64,000 nt of DNA from Bacteroidetes Order II. bacterium (GTDB taxonomy: Bacteria > Bacteroidota > Rhodothermia > Rhodothermales > UBA2364). Numbering within the stretch: the stretch's first letter is position 1; each line of letters starts with the position of its first letter. Location of the stretch: assembly GCA_016788705.1 (NCBI GenBank), contig JAEUSQ010000025.1, positions 54,272-118,271 of the forward strand. The letters run 5' to 3'. Shown here one piece after another: positions 42,515 to 51,757 of this stretch. The notes beneath the pieces were generated by a model. It ran no database searches. It was not told the origin of the DNA and worked only from the letters and a program-made list of their open reading frames with translations. Made by a program: the position numbers and the translations under genes.

Positions 42515-43642
42515 ATGATGTTTGAAGACGCAAGCCGCCAGTGGCAGAGCCTCTTAGAAGCAGGATGGTCGCAGTGGCAGCAACAATTCTCCCAAGCCAT
42601 GCAGTCGTTTGGTCAGAAAGAGCCTTTGTGGGCTGCCGGAGTGTTAAAACAAGCGGAAAGTGCCCAAAAAGTATGGCTTTCGGCCATGCAAACCTTTGCC
42701 AGCCAAGCAACCGATTTTCTTGAGCGGATAAAATCACCGAACGATTTTCCTGCCGAATTTTCTCGATATCAGGAATCGCTCAGCAAGCAATTCACCGATG
42801 CGGTCTCTAAGTCGCACGCAAATCTAAAGGACTATCAAACACGTTGGGAAGCCTTTCTTTCGCAGTTTAAGGCGTTCCAAGGTATGGGAAATGACCTTTT
42901 TGAGTCCTATAAAGCATCGTCAGAAGGATTTGTGGCTTCCAGTAATCCGGAAGAATGGATGCAATCTGGTGTCCGGTTTATGCAGCACCTGTTTGATCAG
43001 GCTGGTGGGAAAACGTTTGATGCCCCAGGATTGGGGATGATGCGCAATTATACGCAATTGGTCGGGCAGTCTATGAACGCTTTTCAGGAGGAAAAAGAAG
43101 CCGAGCAGGTATATCAGAAATTAATAGCTAAAACATGGGCTTCGGTGGTGGCCCAGATGACCAAAACCGTTTGGGAAAGAGGGCAAGAAGGCAAACCCAT
43201 TACGTCTTTAAGGGAACTTTCGCGGGTTTGGGCAGGTGTGACCGACGAGGTGTTTATGGAGGTCTTTAAAACCGAAGAATATGTACAAGCACAACTAAAC
43301 TACCTGAATGCATCGTTCCGTTTCCGACAAACCAAACGGGCGCTCAACGAGGTTTTGCTGGAGGCGCATGACCTGCCAACCCTTACCCAGGTGGATGACC
43401 TGATTGAGCGGGTTTATACCCTGCGGAAGGTAGTACGTGCCGCTGAACATGGGCGCACTACAGCGGAAAAAGAAGTAGCCTTACTCAAAAAACAAGTATC
43501 GGAGCAGGCGGAAATCCTTGCAGAGATACAAGCCAAACTCCGGCTGAATCAGTCCCAAGAAATGGGAGCAAATGGGGAGGTAGAACCAATGGTTCCGTCC
43601 AAAAAACGAACAACCCGAAAACCAAAAACAGGACTTTCTTAA
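42515..43642 (+). CDS. phaE: Class III PHA synthase subunit PhaE
   Basis: This 375-residue helical protein pairs with PhaC to form class III PHA synthase. The N-terminus (ASRQWQSLLEAGWSQWQQQF) and the block GMMRNYTQLVGQSMNAFQEEKEAEQVYQKLIAKTW fit PhaE. So do the C-terminal region VFMEVFKTEEYVQAQLNYLNASFRFRQTKRALNEVLLEAHDLPTLTQVDDLIERVYTLRK and the coiled coil after it. The last 30 residues are basic and may touch the granule or DNA. A good ribosome site (AAAGGAG) precedes the ATG at 42515. It lies just upstream of phaC. Confidence 0.85.
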   Translation: MMFEDASRQWQSLLEAGWSQWQQQFSQAMQSFGQKEPLWAAGVLKQAESAQKVWLSAMQTFASQATDFLERIKSPNDFPAEFSRYQESLSKQFTDAVSKSHANLKDYQTRWEAFLSQFKAFQGMGNDLFESYKASSEGFVASSNPEEWMQSGVRFMQHLFDQAGGKTFDAPGLGMMRNYTQLVGQSMNAFQEEKEAEQVYQKLIAKTWASVVAQMTKTVWERGQEGKPITSLRELSRVWAGVTDEVFMEVFKTEEYVQAQLNYLNASFRFRQTKRALNEVLLEAHDLPTLTQVDDLIERVYTLRKVVRAAEHGRTTAEKEVALLKKQVSEQAEILAEIQAKLRLNQSQEMGANGEVEPMVPSKKRTTRKPKTGLS

Positions 43643-43768
43643 TTTTCTTTTCCTTAAACCCAGATACACCGAAAAATAAGATGTTGATTTTAGGTGCCTT
43701 GTCAACGTGCCGGAAGAATCATGCTGGGGCACACAATGCAAAAATCAATACTTTTTTACGATGTACCA

Positions 43769-44866
43769 ATGATACATAAAGTTATGATGGGCATACAACT
43801 TGATCCGGCGGCTGTGATGAATGAAGTTAATGAGGTTCGGCAAAAGATCAATCTCGGCATAGGGCATTTGGGCAAAATGAAGGAGTCCGAAATAAAAATT
43901 GGCCCTACCCCATATGAAACCGTTTTTCAAATGGACAAGGTACGTTTGTTTAAATATACCCCCACTGTCTCCGGAAAAACCACCATACCACTACTCATTA
44001 GCTATGCCTTGGTCAATCGCCCCACGATGGTGGATCTGCAAGAAGATCGTTCGTTGGTGAAAAATCTACTTGATTTGGGCGTAACAGTATATATGATTGA
44101 TTGGGGATATCCCTCTCGCGCCGATCGGTGTCTAACATTGGAGGACTACATCAATGGCTATATTGATGCTTGTGTGGATCATATCCGAGATGCCCACAAC
44201 TTGGAAAAAATCCACCTATTGGGTATTTGTCAAGGGGGAGTGATGGCAACATGTTATACCGCCTTGCACCAAGACAAAATTGCTAACCTGATTACGATGG
44301 TGATGCCCGTGGATTTTCACATTGAGCCAGATGAGATAGGGGGGCTATTGAATTGTTGGATGAAAGATGCCAATGTGGATTTGATGGTGGATACATTGGG
44401 CAATATGCCGGGTGATGTCATGAATTTTGGGTATCTATTGCTTAAACCGTATGCACTGGGTGTGCAAAAATATGTGGAAATGGTGGACGTTTTAGACAAG
44501 CCGAAAGCCCTGACCAATTTTATGCGGATGGAAAAGTGGATTTTTGATAGCCCGGATCAGGCAGGGGAGGCGTTCCGTTCGTTTAATAAGCAATTTTATG
44601 TGGAAAATAAGTTCATCAAAGGGGAGGTCATGATTGGAGAAGAGCGGGTGGATTTGAAAAATATCACCATTCCGGTGTTAAATATCTATGCCGAACAAGA
44701 CCACTTGGTGCCGCCCAAGTCCACGCTCGCATTGGGAAATTACATCGGATCCAAAGACTATACCGTACAATCGTTTCCGGTAGGGCACATTGGCATGTAC
44801 GTAAGTGGCAAGGTACAGCAAAGTTTGCCTCCAACGATTGCAAACTGGTTAAAGGAACGCGCTTGA
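43769..44866 (+). CDS. phaC: Class III poly(3-hydroxyalkanoate) synthase subunit PhaC
   Basis: This alpha/beta-hydrolase-fold enzyme polymerises (R)-3-hydroxyacyl-CoA. From the ATG at 43769 it has 365 residues, close to the class III type (about 355). The nucleophile motif is GICQGG with Cys154, and the Asp in AEQDHLVPP (near 310) and His in GHIGMYVSGK (near 340) complete the triad. LISYALVNRPTMVDLQEDRSLVKNLL and YMIDWGYPSRADR with LEDYINGYIDACVD are diagnostic. Longer starts (GTG 43694, ATG 43721, ATG 43736) are open in frame and cannot be excluded; the family length favours the one given. It works as a complex with PhaE encoded upstream. Confidence 0.93.
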   Translation: MIHKVMMGIQLDPAAVMNEVNEVRQKINLGIGHLGKMKESEIKIGPTPYETVFQMDKVRLFKYTPTVSGKTTIPLLISYALVNRPTMVDLQEDRSLVKNLLDLGVTVYMIDWGYPSRADRCLTLEDYINGYIDACVDHIRDAHNLEKIHLLGICQGGVMATCYTALHQDKIANLITMVMPVDFHIEPDEIGGLLNCWMKDANVDLMVDTLGNMPGDVMNFGYLLLKPYALGVQKYVEMVDVLDKPKALTNFMRMEKWIFDSPDQAGEAFRSFNKQFYVENKFIKGEVMIGEERVDLKNITIPVLNIYAEQDHLVPPKSTLALGNYIGSKDYTVQSFPVGHIGMYVSGKVQQSLPPTIANWLKERA

Positions 44867-45021
44867 TAACATTACACAATTCTACATAATGGAAAGGGTT
44901 CAGCACCTTGTTTCTCCGATTCGGCAACGTCGGGGAAAGAGGGTGCTGGCGTCGTTTAATCTTAGTACGGCAGGTGGAATTGTTCTTCAACACTTCACGA
45001 TACATTCAAAGAGGTATAACC

Positions 45022-45732
45022 ATGTTAGGACTCGAAGGCAAAGTCATTTTTGTAAGTGGCGGAAACCGCGGTATTGGTGCCGCCATAGTCAATTTGCTCG
45101 AAGAAATGGGCGCCAAAGTCGCCTATAATTATCGTAGCGGAAAAGGCGAAAAAGGAACGGGGTATGTGGCAAACGTCACAGATCCTGAAGAAATGACGCA
45201 ACTCATGGCCCAGATTGAACAAGATTTAGGGCCTATTTATGGCGTGGTCTGTAATGCCGGGATTACCCGCGATGCACTGGCCAGTAAACTGACGACCAGC
45301 GATTGGAACGAGGTGGTGGATACCAACCTTACGGGTGTCTGGAATACGATTCAGCCGAATTTGGCTGGAATGTATGAACGAAAGGAAGGTTCAGTGGTTC
45401 TGGTGAGTTCCATTGTAGGCGAGCGGGGCAATATTGGACAGATCAATTATGCAGCAACAAAGGGAGCCGTCATTGCAATGGCAAAAACCCTCGCACAAGA
45501 AGGTGCCCGGTACAAAGTTCGGGCAAATGTGGTTGCTCCTGGCTTTATCGAAACAGATATGACCAAGCCTATTCCAGAACCCGTGAAGGAAAAAATATAT
45601 GCCCAAATTCCTATGCGGCGCTTTGGGAAACCGGAGGAGATTGCTTGGGCGGTGGTGTATATGCTTTCTCCTATTGCATCCAGCTTTGTAACCGGCCACG
45701 TCCTTTCTGTGAACGGTGGCCATTATATGTAA
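45022..45732 (+). CDS. phaB: Acetoacetyl-CoA reductase-type SDR (PhaB/FabG family)
   Basis: This 236-residue NAD(P)-dependent short-chain dehydrogenase has the cofactor loop SGGNRGIG at residues 12-19, the NAG motif (VVCNAGITRD), and the catalytic Ser130, Tyr143 and Lys147 (SSIVGERGNIGQINYAATKG). The substrate loop ends at GFIETDMTKPI. In the PHA context it is expected to reduce acetoacetyl-CoA to (R)-3-hydroxybutyryl-CoA, although FabG-type use in lipid synthesis is possible. It is slightly shorter than PhaB/FabG (about 246), with a gap after RSGKGEKGTG. The ATG at 45022 has a ribosome site AGAGG. Confidence 0.85.
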   Translation: MLGLEGKVIFVSGGNRGIGAAIVNLLEEMGAKVAYNYRSGKGEKGTGYVANVTDPEEMTQLMAQIEQDLGPIYGVVCNAGITRDALASKLTTSDWNEVVDTNLTGVWNTIQPNLAGMYERKEGSVVLVSSIVGERGNIGQINYAATKGAVIAMAKTLAQEGARYKVRANVVAPGFIETDMTKPIPEPVKEKIYAQIPMRRFGKPEEIAWAVVYMLSPIASSFVTGHVLSVNGGHYM

Positions 45733-45736
45733 GATC

Positions 45737-46180
45737 ATGGAAACAACCCTATTTGAACTTTGGCTCAAACAACTGCAACGGGCCTCTCAGGATCCGGATT
45801 GGTGGAAAAAAGGAATGTTGGAACCCCAATATGAGGCTGCCTCAACTGTTTCGGAATGGCTGAACCACTGGAAAACTGCACTTGACGGAACCGGAAACCC
45901 TGCCGAATTACAGAAAATGCAGGATGATTGGCATCGGATGATGGGGGTTGTGCCCAGACAACGCTATCTGGATTTGCTGGAAAAATACGATGCGCTTCAG
46001 CGGCAACTCGAACTGACCGAGCAAGCCCTTAGGGCGGCAAAAACCCCCGCAACCGCCACGACAGACCACGAATTGAATGAACAAATGGTCAAGTCTTGGC
46101 AACAGATGGCGGAACAAACGTTGTCGCTACAAAGTGCATGGCTTAAAAATTTTTCTGGTGATGAAACCCCTCCAACGTGA
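45737..46180 (+). CDS. Second helical PHA-locus protein (PhaE/PhaM-like build)
   Basis: This 147-residue protein has no clear family match by eye. The N-terminus has FELWLKQLQRASQDPDWWKKGMLEPQ, then a Trp-rich helix and a long helical coiled coil with RQRYLDLLEKYDALQRQLELTEQALRAA. This pattern of a short PhaE-like head plus a leucine-zipper helix also occurs in the protein at 41395. It begins four bases after the reductase stop and precedes the thiolase by 74 bases. A role as synthase activator or granule protein is inferred. I use the ATG at 45737; one at 45716 would overlap the reductase end. Confidence 0.6.
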   Translation: METTLFELWLKQLQRASQDPDWWKKGMLEPQYEAASTVSEWLNHWKTALDGTGNPAELQKMQDDWHRMMGVVPRQRYLDLLEKYDALQRQLELTEQALRAAKTPATATTDHELNEQMVKSWQQMAEQTLSLQSAWLKNFSGDETPPT

Positions 46181-46254
46181 GGACATGCAGAAACTGCTCT
46201 ATATTAAATCATCTTAAGTCCATTATTTACTTTAACTTAAAAATATAATCAAAG

Positions 46255-47448
46255 ATGCGCGAAGTGTATATCGTATCCGCCGTAAGGACGCCCATTGGGC
46301 GTTTTGGCGGTTCATTAATGGAATATGGTGCTGTGGATCTGGCCTCCTTCGTGATGAAGGCAGCACTCGAAAAAGCAGGGGCTTCACCTGAAAACCTTGA
46401 CCTCTATGTTTTTGGAAATGTATTGCGTGCTGGCTTGGGGCAATTGGTCCCACGACAAGCAGCACTCAAAGCTGGGATCCCTGATTTTGTGGATGGCTAT
46501 GCTGTTGATATGGTTTGTTCCTCTGGAATGATGTCGCTGATGAATGCAGCTACGGCCATTCGTGCGGGCGAGGCCGATCTGGTGCTCGCTGGTGGCACAG
46601 AATCTATGAGCAATGCCGGATATGTTCTTTCTGGAAGGGCACGCTGGGGGTATAAATACTTGACGCCTGCCAATGCAGAACCGTTGCAAGACATTATGCA
46701 CCGTGATGGCCTGCAAGATGTGTTTACCGGAGATGCAATGGGTAACCTGACAGAACAATTGGCGGCAGAAAACGGAGTGACCCGTGCCGATGTGGATGAA
46801 ATAGCGGCGATGTCTAACCAACGGGCAGCCGCAGCCACGGCTTCCGGTGCTTTTCAAGGAGAAATTGTGCCCGTCTCATACAAAGTGAAGCGCGAAGTGA
46901 AAACCTTGACAGCAGACGAAGGGTTTCGGGCCGATACTACATTGACCTCTCTGGGTAGTTTGCGCCCCGCATTTCTCAAGGAAGGCATCCTTACCGCAGG
47001 AAATAGTAGTCAGATTAGCGATGGTGCGGCAGCTTTGTTACTGGCTTCTAAAGAGGCGGTGAATAAATATGGCCTTACGCCTTTGGCAAAAGTGACTGGA
47101 AGTTCTATTGCTGCCCATGCCCCTTATGCCTTCGCGTCTGCGCCCGTTCCAGCAGTGGAAAAACTATTGGCACGGACCGGGAAAACCATTGCCGATATAG
47201 ACCTGATCGAAAATAATGAGGCATTTGCGGTGAACAGTGTACTGTTTAACCGCAAACTCGGTATCCCATACGAAAAATTGAATGTAAACGGTGGGGCAAT
47301 TGCGCTTGGGCATCCAATCGGTTGTTCTGGTGCACGAATTATTGTTACGCTGGTACATGCGTTGCACCGTTTAGACAAACAAAACGGATTGGCTTCTATC
47401 TGTCATGGAACGGGCGGCGGTACAGCCGTCTCCGTAGAGCGGGTATAA
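46255..47448 (+). CDS. phaA: Acetyl-CoA acetyltransferase (thiolase)
   Basis: This 397-residue thiolase condenses two acetyl-CoA to acetoacetyl-CoA, the entry step of PHB synthesis. The acylated Cys is Cys88 in DMVCSSGMMS. His353 lies in GHPIGCSGARI, and the second active Cys383 lies in ICHGTGGGTA. ENNEAFAVNSVLF is the Asn-Glu-Ala-Phe motif. Length and all motifs match the family. It ends the PHA gene run, with a strong terminator directly after, so the locus contains the whole route from acetyl-CoA to polymer. Degradative thiolase activity is a possible alternative. Confidence 0.93.
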   Translation: MREVYIVSAVRTPIGRFGGSLMEYGAVDLASFVMKAALEKAGASPENLDLYVFGNVLRAGLGQLVPRQAALKAGIPDFVDGYAVDMVCSSGMMSLMNAATAIRAGEADLVLAGGTESMSNAGYVLSGRARWGYKYLTPANAEPLQDIMHRDGLQDVFTGDAMGNLTEQLAAENGVTRADVDEIAAMSNQRAAAATASGAFQGEIVPVSYKVKREVKTLTADEGFRADTTLTSLGSLRPAFLKEGILTAGNSSQISDGAAALLLASKEAVNKYGLTPLAKVTGSSIAAHAPYAFASAPVPAVEKLLARTGKTIADIDLIENNEAFAVNSVLFNRKLGIPYEKLNVNGGAIALGHPIGCSGARIIVTLVHALHRLDKQNGLASICHGTGGGTAVSVERV

Positions 47449-47462
47449 GATGCCATGCCAAG

Positions 47463-47498
47463 AAAAAGGCTACTCACTGAAAAGAGTAGCCTTTTTTA
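47463..47498 (+). terminator. Rho-independent terminator after the PHA locus
   Basis: The stem AAAAAGGCTACTC pairs perfectly with GAGTAGCCTTTTT around an 8-base loop, and the T-tract is part of the pairing. It works for both directions and lies 14 bases after the thiolase stop and before the convergent gene at 47541. Confidence 0.9.
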
Positions 47499-47540
47499 AG
47501 GTAAATCAAGTCATACAATGGCCATAGGCAGCGGGTTGCA

Positions 47541-48380
47541 TTATCCTTTTCCCGTTGTGGGTGCCGCTGGTTCTTGCTCCTCGAAGTATGGGCGTTCATA
47601 GACCTGTTTCGGCTTTTTGATTTGCTCGGTGAAGTACCGATTCCCGTCAAAGCCAGTTTTATACCACAAGTCCACATCTGGATCGTAGTAAAAATCAATA
47701 TAGGGCTTAGGGTCAACAGCGTGCATCATCCGCCGGATTAATTCATGCTTGATGAGTGGCAGAACGTTTTCATCGGCCCAGTCTCCAGCAAAAATCACCC
47801 CTTTTCCTTTCGGCCCCAATCCATCCATGATCATGACCGGAATGGTGTCGTTCACCACCAAATAATACTCAAATTGGACGTGTTCCAATTCGCTCCGTCT
47901 CCGTTCTGGTGGGACATCAAAAATGGTGGAAGAAGGTGACCCAAAAAGGGATTGTAACAACGCCCGGATTTCAGCGGTCCGCATCGTGTCTAAAACAGAG
48001 GGTCTAGATAACGGCGCACCCGTCCAATCAGCATCGCGGAACGAATCTAAAAACCATTTCCGCTTAGGACGGGGCATATGCTGGATACTGCCTACATAAA
48101 AAGATTTTTCGGTTTCCTTTTCAAGTGGTTGAAACCACCCTCCAAGTCCTACCTCGTCTAAGTTTATGGGCTTAATAACCTTTGCACGCTCTGCCAATTT
48201 TTCCCACTGCACTTTTTTTCGGTAATATAAAGTGGGATCTTGTTTGCGTAAAGCCTCCTTTCGAAGGGCCGTATAAGGATCCTCCGATGGGTGCGCCGTT
48301 TCGGTTGTGGCCTGTGCTTCTACTGATGGGCTTGCACACAACATAAATAGCAGGCTAAGATATCCGCAGATCCGTCGCAT
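47541..48380 (-). CDS. Secreted hypothetical protein downstream of lepA
   Basis: I do not recognise a family. The 279-residue protein has a signal peptide (MRRICGYLSLLFMLCASPSVEA). The mature part is charged, with an apparent helical start (DPYTALRKEALRKQDPTLYYRKKVQWEKLAERAKV). Near the middle lies EFYYLVV-like beta sequence (EHVQFEYYLVVNDTIPVMIMDGLGPKGKGVIFAGDW). It has no lipobox. The gene starts 17 bases after lepA ends and faces the same way, so it probably shares the lepA transcript. This link is not known to me from other phyla. Confidence 0.6.
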   Translation of the reverse strand: MRRICGYLSLLFMLCASPSVEAQATTETAHPSEDPYTALRKEALRKQDPTLYYRKKVQWEKLAERAKVIKPINLDEVGLGGWFQPLEKETEKSFYVGSIQHMPRPKRKWFLDSFRDADWTGAPLSRPSVLDTMRTAEIRALLQSLFGSPSSTIFDVPPERRRSELEHVQFEYYLVVNDTIPVMIMDGLGPKGKGVIFAGDWADENVLPLIKHELIRRMMHAVDPKPYIDFYYDPDVDLWYKTGFDGNRYFTEQIKKPKQVYERPYFEEQEPAAPTTGKG

Positions 48381-48397
48381 GGTGAGTCGCGTTGGGA

Positions 48398-50203
48398 TTA
48401 GTCAGTCATGGAAAGTACGGCCAAGAATGCTTCCTGTGGTACTTCCACCCGGCCTACTTGCTTCATGCGTTTTTTTCCTTCCTTTTGTTTTTCCAATAGT
48501 TTGCGCTTTCGACTGATATCCCCGCCATAGCACTTAGCGGTTACGTCTTTCCGGAATGCCCGTACCGTTTCTCGTGCAATAACCTTCGTACCGATCGAAG
48601 CCTGAATAGCAATCTCGAACATCTGACGCGGAATCAACTCTCTAAGTTTATTTGTCAACTTACGGCCCATATCATAGGCTTTGTCTTTGTGTACGATGGT
48701 GGAAAGGGCATCTACCGGATCACCATTAAGCATAACATCGAGTTTTACCAATTCGCTCGAACGGGTATCTATCAACTCATAATCAAAACTGGCATACCCA
48801 CGACTCACCGACTTAAGTTTGTCGTAAAAATCAAACACAATTTCCGCGAGAGGAAGTTCGTATTGTAGATCCACTCGGTCGGTGGTTAAGTATTGGGTGT
48901 TTTTATACAATCCGCGCCTTTCCTGACATAACTGCATGAGGTTCCCGATGTATTCCGTCGGGGTTATAATCTGGGCACGGACATAAGGCTCTTCGATGTA
49001 TTCAATTTTTCCGCGATCTGGCATGTCACTTGGGTTATCTACGGTAATAGTTTCCCCACTTTTAAGGGTGACCAAATACTCTACGTTGGGCACGGTGGTA
49101 ACAATGTCCATATTGAACTCGCGAGAAAGCCGTTCTTGGACAATTTCCATGTGGAGCATACCCAGAAAGCCCACCCGGAATCCAAATCCCAATGCCACCG
49201 AGGTTTCAGGCACAAAAGAAAGGGCGGCGTCATTGAGTTGTAGCTTCTCTAATGAAGTGCGCAATTCCTCAAAATCTTCTGCTGCTGTCGGATATACCCC
49301 GCTGAATACCATCGGCTTCACATCTCGAAAGCCCGGAATCGGGTTGGCTGCCCCATGCCTGGCATGGGTCACGGTATCCCCAACTTTGGTGTCCAAAACA
49401 TCCTTAACCGATCCTATTATGTAACCAACTTCACCCGCCCGTAGCGTCTGCGTGGGCTGATTGCCTAACCGCAAGGTACCAATTTCTTCGGCAAAATATC
49501 GCTTGCCATTGGACATGAACACAATCTGGTCACCTTTATTCAGGGTTCCTTCCATCACTCGGCAATACACTACCGATCCGCGAAACTGATTAAAAACTGA
49601 GTCGAAGATCAGAGCGCGGAGAGGAGCTTTCTCGTCTCCTTTTGGGGGAGGTATGCGGTGAATAATCGCCTCTAATACTTCTGGTACGCCCACACCAGTT
49701 TTGGCGCTGACGCCCATTACATCTTCAACCCTGCCACCAATTAAGTCCACAATACTTTGTGCCACAATTTCCGGATTGGCACTGGGCAAATCCACTTTGT
49801 TCATGACCGGAATGATCTCTAAGTCGTTTTCTAAAGCCAAATACAGGTTCGAGATGGTTTGTGCTTCGATGCCCTGTGCAGCATCCACGACCAAGATGGC
49901 TCCTTCACAAGCCTTGAGTGCTCGCGAAACTTCATAGGTGAAGTCCACGTGCCCGGGCGTGTCAATTAAATTAAGAATGTACGCTTCACCGTCTTGCGCA
50001 CGATAGGTCATGCGGATGGCGTGACTCTTGATGGTGATACCACGTTCTTGCTCCAGATCCATCGAATCTAAAACCTGAGAGTGCATATCTCGTTTGGAAA
50101 CCGTCGCTGTAATTTCTAACAAACGGTCTGCCAAAGTGCTTTTTCCGTGGTCAATATGGGCAATGATGCAAAAATTGCGAACCTTCTTTTGGTCGTATGA
50201 CAT
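48398..50203 (-). CDS. lepA: Elongation factor 4 (LepA)
   Basis: This 601-residue translational GTPase back-translocates or remodels stalled ribosomes, and is widespread in bacteria. G1 is [16 protein letters not shown]2/switch is RGITI, G3 is DTPGH, G4 is NKVD and G5 is SAKTG. The unique C-terminal domain ends in [41 protein letters not shown], a clear LepA signature. Length matches the family. It is transcribed leftward with a secreted protein gene following. A divergent tRNA-Asn gene starts 168 bases away. Confidence 0.97.
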   Translation of the reverse strand: MSYDQKKVRNFCIIAHIDHGKSTLADRLLEITATVSKRDMHSQVLDSMDLEQERGITIKSHAIRMTYRAQDGEAYILNLIDTPGHVDFTYEVSRALKACEGAILVVDAAQGIEAQTISNLYLALENDLEIIPVMNKVDLPSANPEIVAQSIVDLIGGRVEDVMGVSAKTGVGVPEVLEAIIHRIPPPKGDEKAPLRALIFDSVFNQFRGSVVYCRVMEGTLNKGDQIVFMSNGKRYFAEEIGTLRLGNQPTQTLRAGEVGYIIGSVKDVLDTKVGDTVTHARHGAANPIPGFRDVKPMVFSGVYPTAAEDFEELRTSLEKLQLNDAALSFVPETSVALGFGFRVGFLGMLHMEIVQERLSREFNMDIVTTVPNVEYLVTLKSGETITVDNPSDMPDRGKIEYIEEPYVRAQIITPTEYIGNLMQLCQERRGLYKNTQYLTTDRVDLQYELPLAEIVFDFYDKLKSVSRGYASFDYELIDTRSSELVKLDVMLNGDPVDALSTIVHKDKAYDMGRKLTNKLRELIPRQMFEIAIQASIGTKVIARETVRAFRKDVTAKCYGGDISRKRKLLEKQKEGKKRMKQVGRVEVPQEAFLAVLSMTD

Positions 50204-50314
50204 AGAGTGGGGATTTCTGTCTTAAAAGGTAGAGACATAATATACCGAATCGGTTGGATCAGTTCCGTTGAATTTTTAAGATTCTCTTGAAGGTGCATTT
50301 TTTTTTAGAAGGGT

Positions 50315-50347
50315 ATTGCGTACCCAAGAATAAGATTCTTATATTGC
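50315..50347 (+). promoter_or_regulatory. Bacteroidota-type promoter of tRNA-Asn
   Basis: ATTG at 50315-50318 and TATATTGC at 50340-50347 are spaced by 21 bases. The pattern mirrors the tRNA-Ser promoter (TATCTTGC). The tRNA starts 24 bases after the -7 box. Confidence 0.6.
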
Positions 50348-50371
50348 CGGCCTAAGCAAATGACGCCAAAT

Positions 50372-50443
50372 TCCTCGGTAGCTCAATGGCAGAGCATGCG
50401 GCTGTTAACCGCAGGGTTGTAGGTTCGAGTCCTACCCGGGGAG
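50372..50443 (+). tRNA. tRNA-Asn (anticodon GTT)
   Basis: A 72-base tRNA. The acceptor TCCTCGG pairs with CCGGGGA (one G-T pair), with discriminator G. The anticodon loop CTGTTAA gives GTT, and the T-arm is GTAGGTTCGAGTCCTAC. The CCA end is not encoded. A terminator begins seven bases later. Confidence 0.97.
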
Positions 50444-50449
50444 CTTCTT

Positions 50450-50480
50450 AAAGCCCGTTAAATTTCAACGGGCTTTTTGC
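50450..50480 (+). terminator. Terminator after tRNA-Asn
   Basis: The stem AAAGCCCGTT pairs with AACGGGCTTT around a 7-base loop and runs into a T-tract. It also lies just downstream of the convergent tail-collar gene. Confidence 0.88.
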
Positions 50481-50512
50481 TTGATATCTTCATGGCTGCT
50501 GCTGGACTAATT

Positions 50513-51121
50513 TCATTGTAAAACTGGGAAAAGACCTCCCAGGGCAATACAAAAAATGGGAACCAAGTAAGGCGGCATATTGTTATGCGATAAACCGCTA
50601 CCAGCATTGGTAAGCGTAAGTTGTGTGGAAGTACTGAGCGAACCAACTTGCGCCATGCCTTTAACTTGTGTGCCTGTTCCTAAAACTTGTACGGTTTGAG
50701 GCGAAAAACCGTGTGTATGTTGCGGCATCTGGTTTGCTGTTAAAGTATGCGTAGCCGCGCCAGCCGCTTGTCCTCGCGTGAAACCGTTGCCAAAATGAAT
50801 CGGGTAACGCCCACGAAAATCGGGTAGGGCAAACGTCGTTGTGCCGTTTCCACCATAGGTTGTACCCAAGAGCGAATAAAGCGCCTGATTTTGGTTAATC
50901 GGCAAGAACTGCCCATTGCATTGCGCCCAACCTTTGGGTGCAAAGTTAAAAGAGCAGATCATAATTTGCCCAATAAAAGGCAGGCTTTCAAATCGGGGTT
51001 GGTTTAAGTTGAAACGCGCATTGTGTTCCTCTATTTGTTGTACAACTTCGGGCGTTCCAGAGAAGAATCGAGACAAGAAACCGCGTCGGTCGGTTTGCTC
51101 GTTGGTTAAGATATTTGGCAT
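50513..51121 (-). CDS. Phage tail collar domain protein (MdpB-like)
   Basis: This 202-residue protein has a tail-collar fold of the microcystin-dependent-protein type: PFIGQIMICSFNFAPKGWAQCNGQFLPINQNQALYSLLGTTYGGNGTTTFALPDFRGRYPIHFG, then TLTANQMPQHTHGF with the repeat-rich tip, and finally LSHNNMPPYLVPIFCIALGGLFP. In phages such domains form the short tail fibre; related chromosomal genes in Bacteroidota occur in clusters of two or three and have no settled function. A broken paralogue lies 28 bases upstream in the same direction. No other phage gene is near, so this is not a prophage by itself. Confidence 0.88.
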   Translation of the reverse strand: MPNILTNEQTDRRGFLSRFFSGTPEVVQQIEEHNARFNLNQPRFESLPFIGQIMICSFNFAPKGWAQCNGQFLPINQNQALYSLLGTTYGGNGTTTFALPDFRGRYPIHFGNGFTRGQAAGAATHTLTANQMPQHTHGFSPQTVQVLGTGTQVKGMAQVGSLSTSTQLTLTNAGSGLSHNNMPPYLVPIFCIALGGLFPVLQ

Positions 51122-51149
51122 AGTTTTTTAGTTTAGAGCATGATTTGGC

Positions 51150-51757
51150 TTATGAAGGAGATGGGAAAATGCCGTAGAGCGAGATGATAAAATTCAATCC
51201 CAAAAATGGCGACATATTTTCGTGTGCTTGTCCGCTTCCTGCGCTGCTCGAAGTGGGTGCGGTAAGTGTGCCAAGTTCTGTGCCTGTGGTCAAGCCCACA
51301 CCTTGCGTACCTCCGCCACGCACTACACCCGAAATCATGCTGTGTGTGCAGGCATTTGGTTTGCATTAAGCGTTACGGTTTCTGTGCCATCTGCTTGCCC
51401 GATGAAATACGTAACGCCGCTATTCGTTCCTTGATGAATGGGAATGCGCCCGCGCAGATCGGGTAACGCAAGGTGGTTTGCCCATCGCCGCCATACGTGG
51501 TGCCGATGAGTGCGAAGAGTGTATCATTTTCCGAAATAGCCAATAAACTGCTCATGACAGAACATCCAACCCTCAGGCGCAAAATTCCCTGCAAAAATTT
51601 GAATTTCGCCTACATAAGGGCTTCCTGTAAAATACGCTTCATTCGCATTTTCGTGAGCGGAGTCGTCGAGGTAGGTTTCGCTTTCCTGCCACGCATTTTT
51701 CATCCGCGACTAAAAGCCTTGGGACGCTGCCTCTGTTTCAGAATTTGTGTTTTTCAT
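51150..51757 (-). pseudogene. Broken paralogue of the phage tail collar protein
   Basis: Read leftward from the ATG at 51757, the sequence opens MKNTNSETEAASQGF, then hits TAG at codon 15. It continues PYVGEIQIFAGNFAPEGWMFC, shifts frame, and gives LLAISENDTLFALIGTTYGG. It shifts again to LPDLRGRIPIHQG, then TETVTLNANQMPAHT, and after one more shift SGVVRGGGTQGVG and ENMSPFLGLNFIISLYG, ending at 51150. All parts of a second tail collar protein are present in order, with one nonsense codon and at least three frame changes. The gene was once full-length, so the loss is fairly recent. Confidence 0.85.

Noticed and set aside
50372..51757. Prophage or integrative element inserted at tRNA-Asn, suggested by the adjacent tail-collar genes
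   Set aside because: No integrase, capsid, portal or duplicated tRNA 3' end was found in the window; tail-collar genes of this type occur outside phages.
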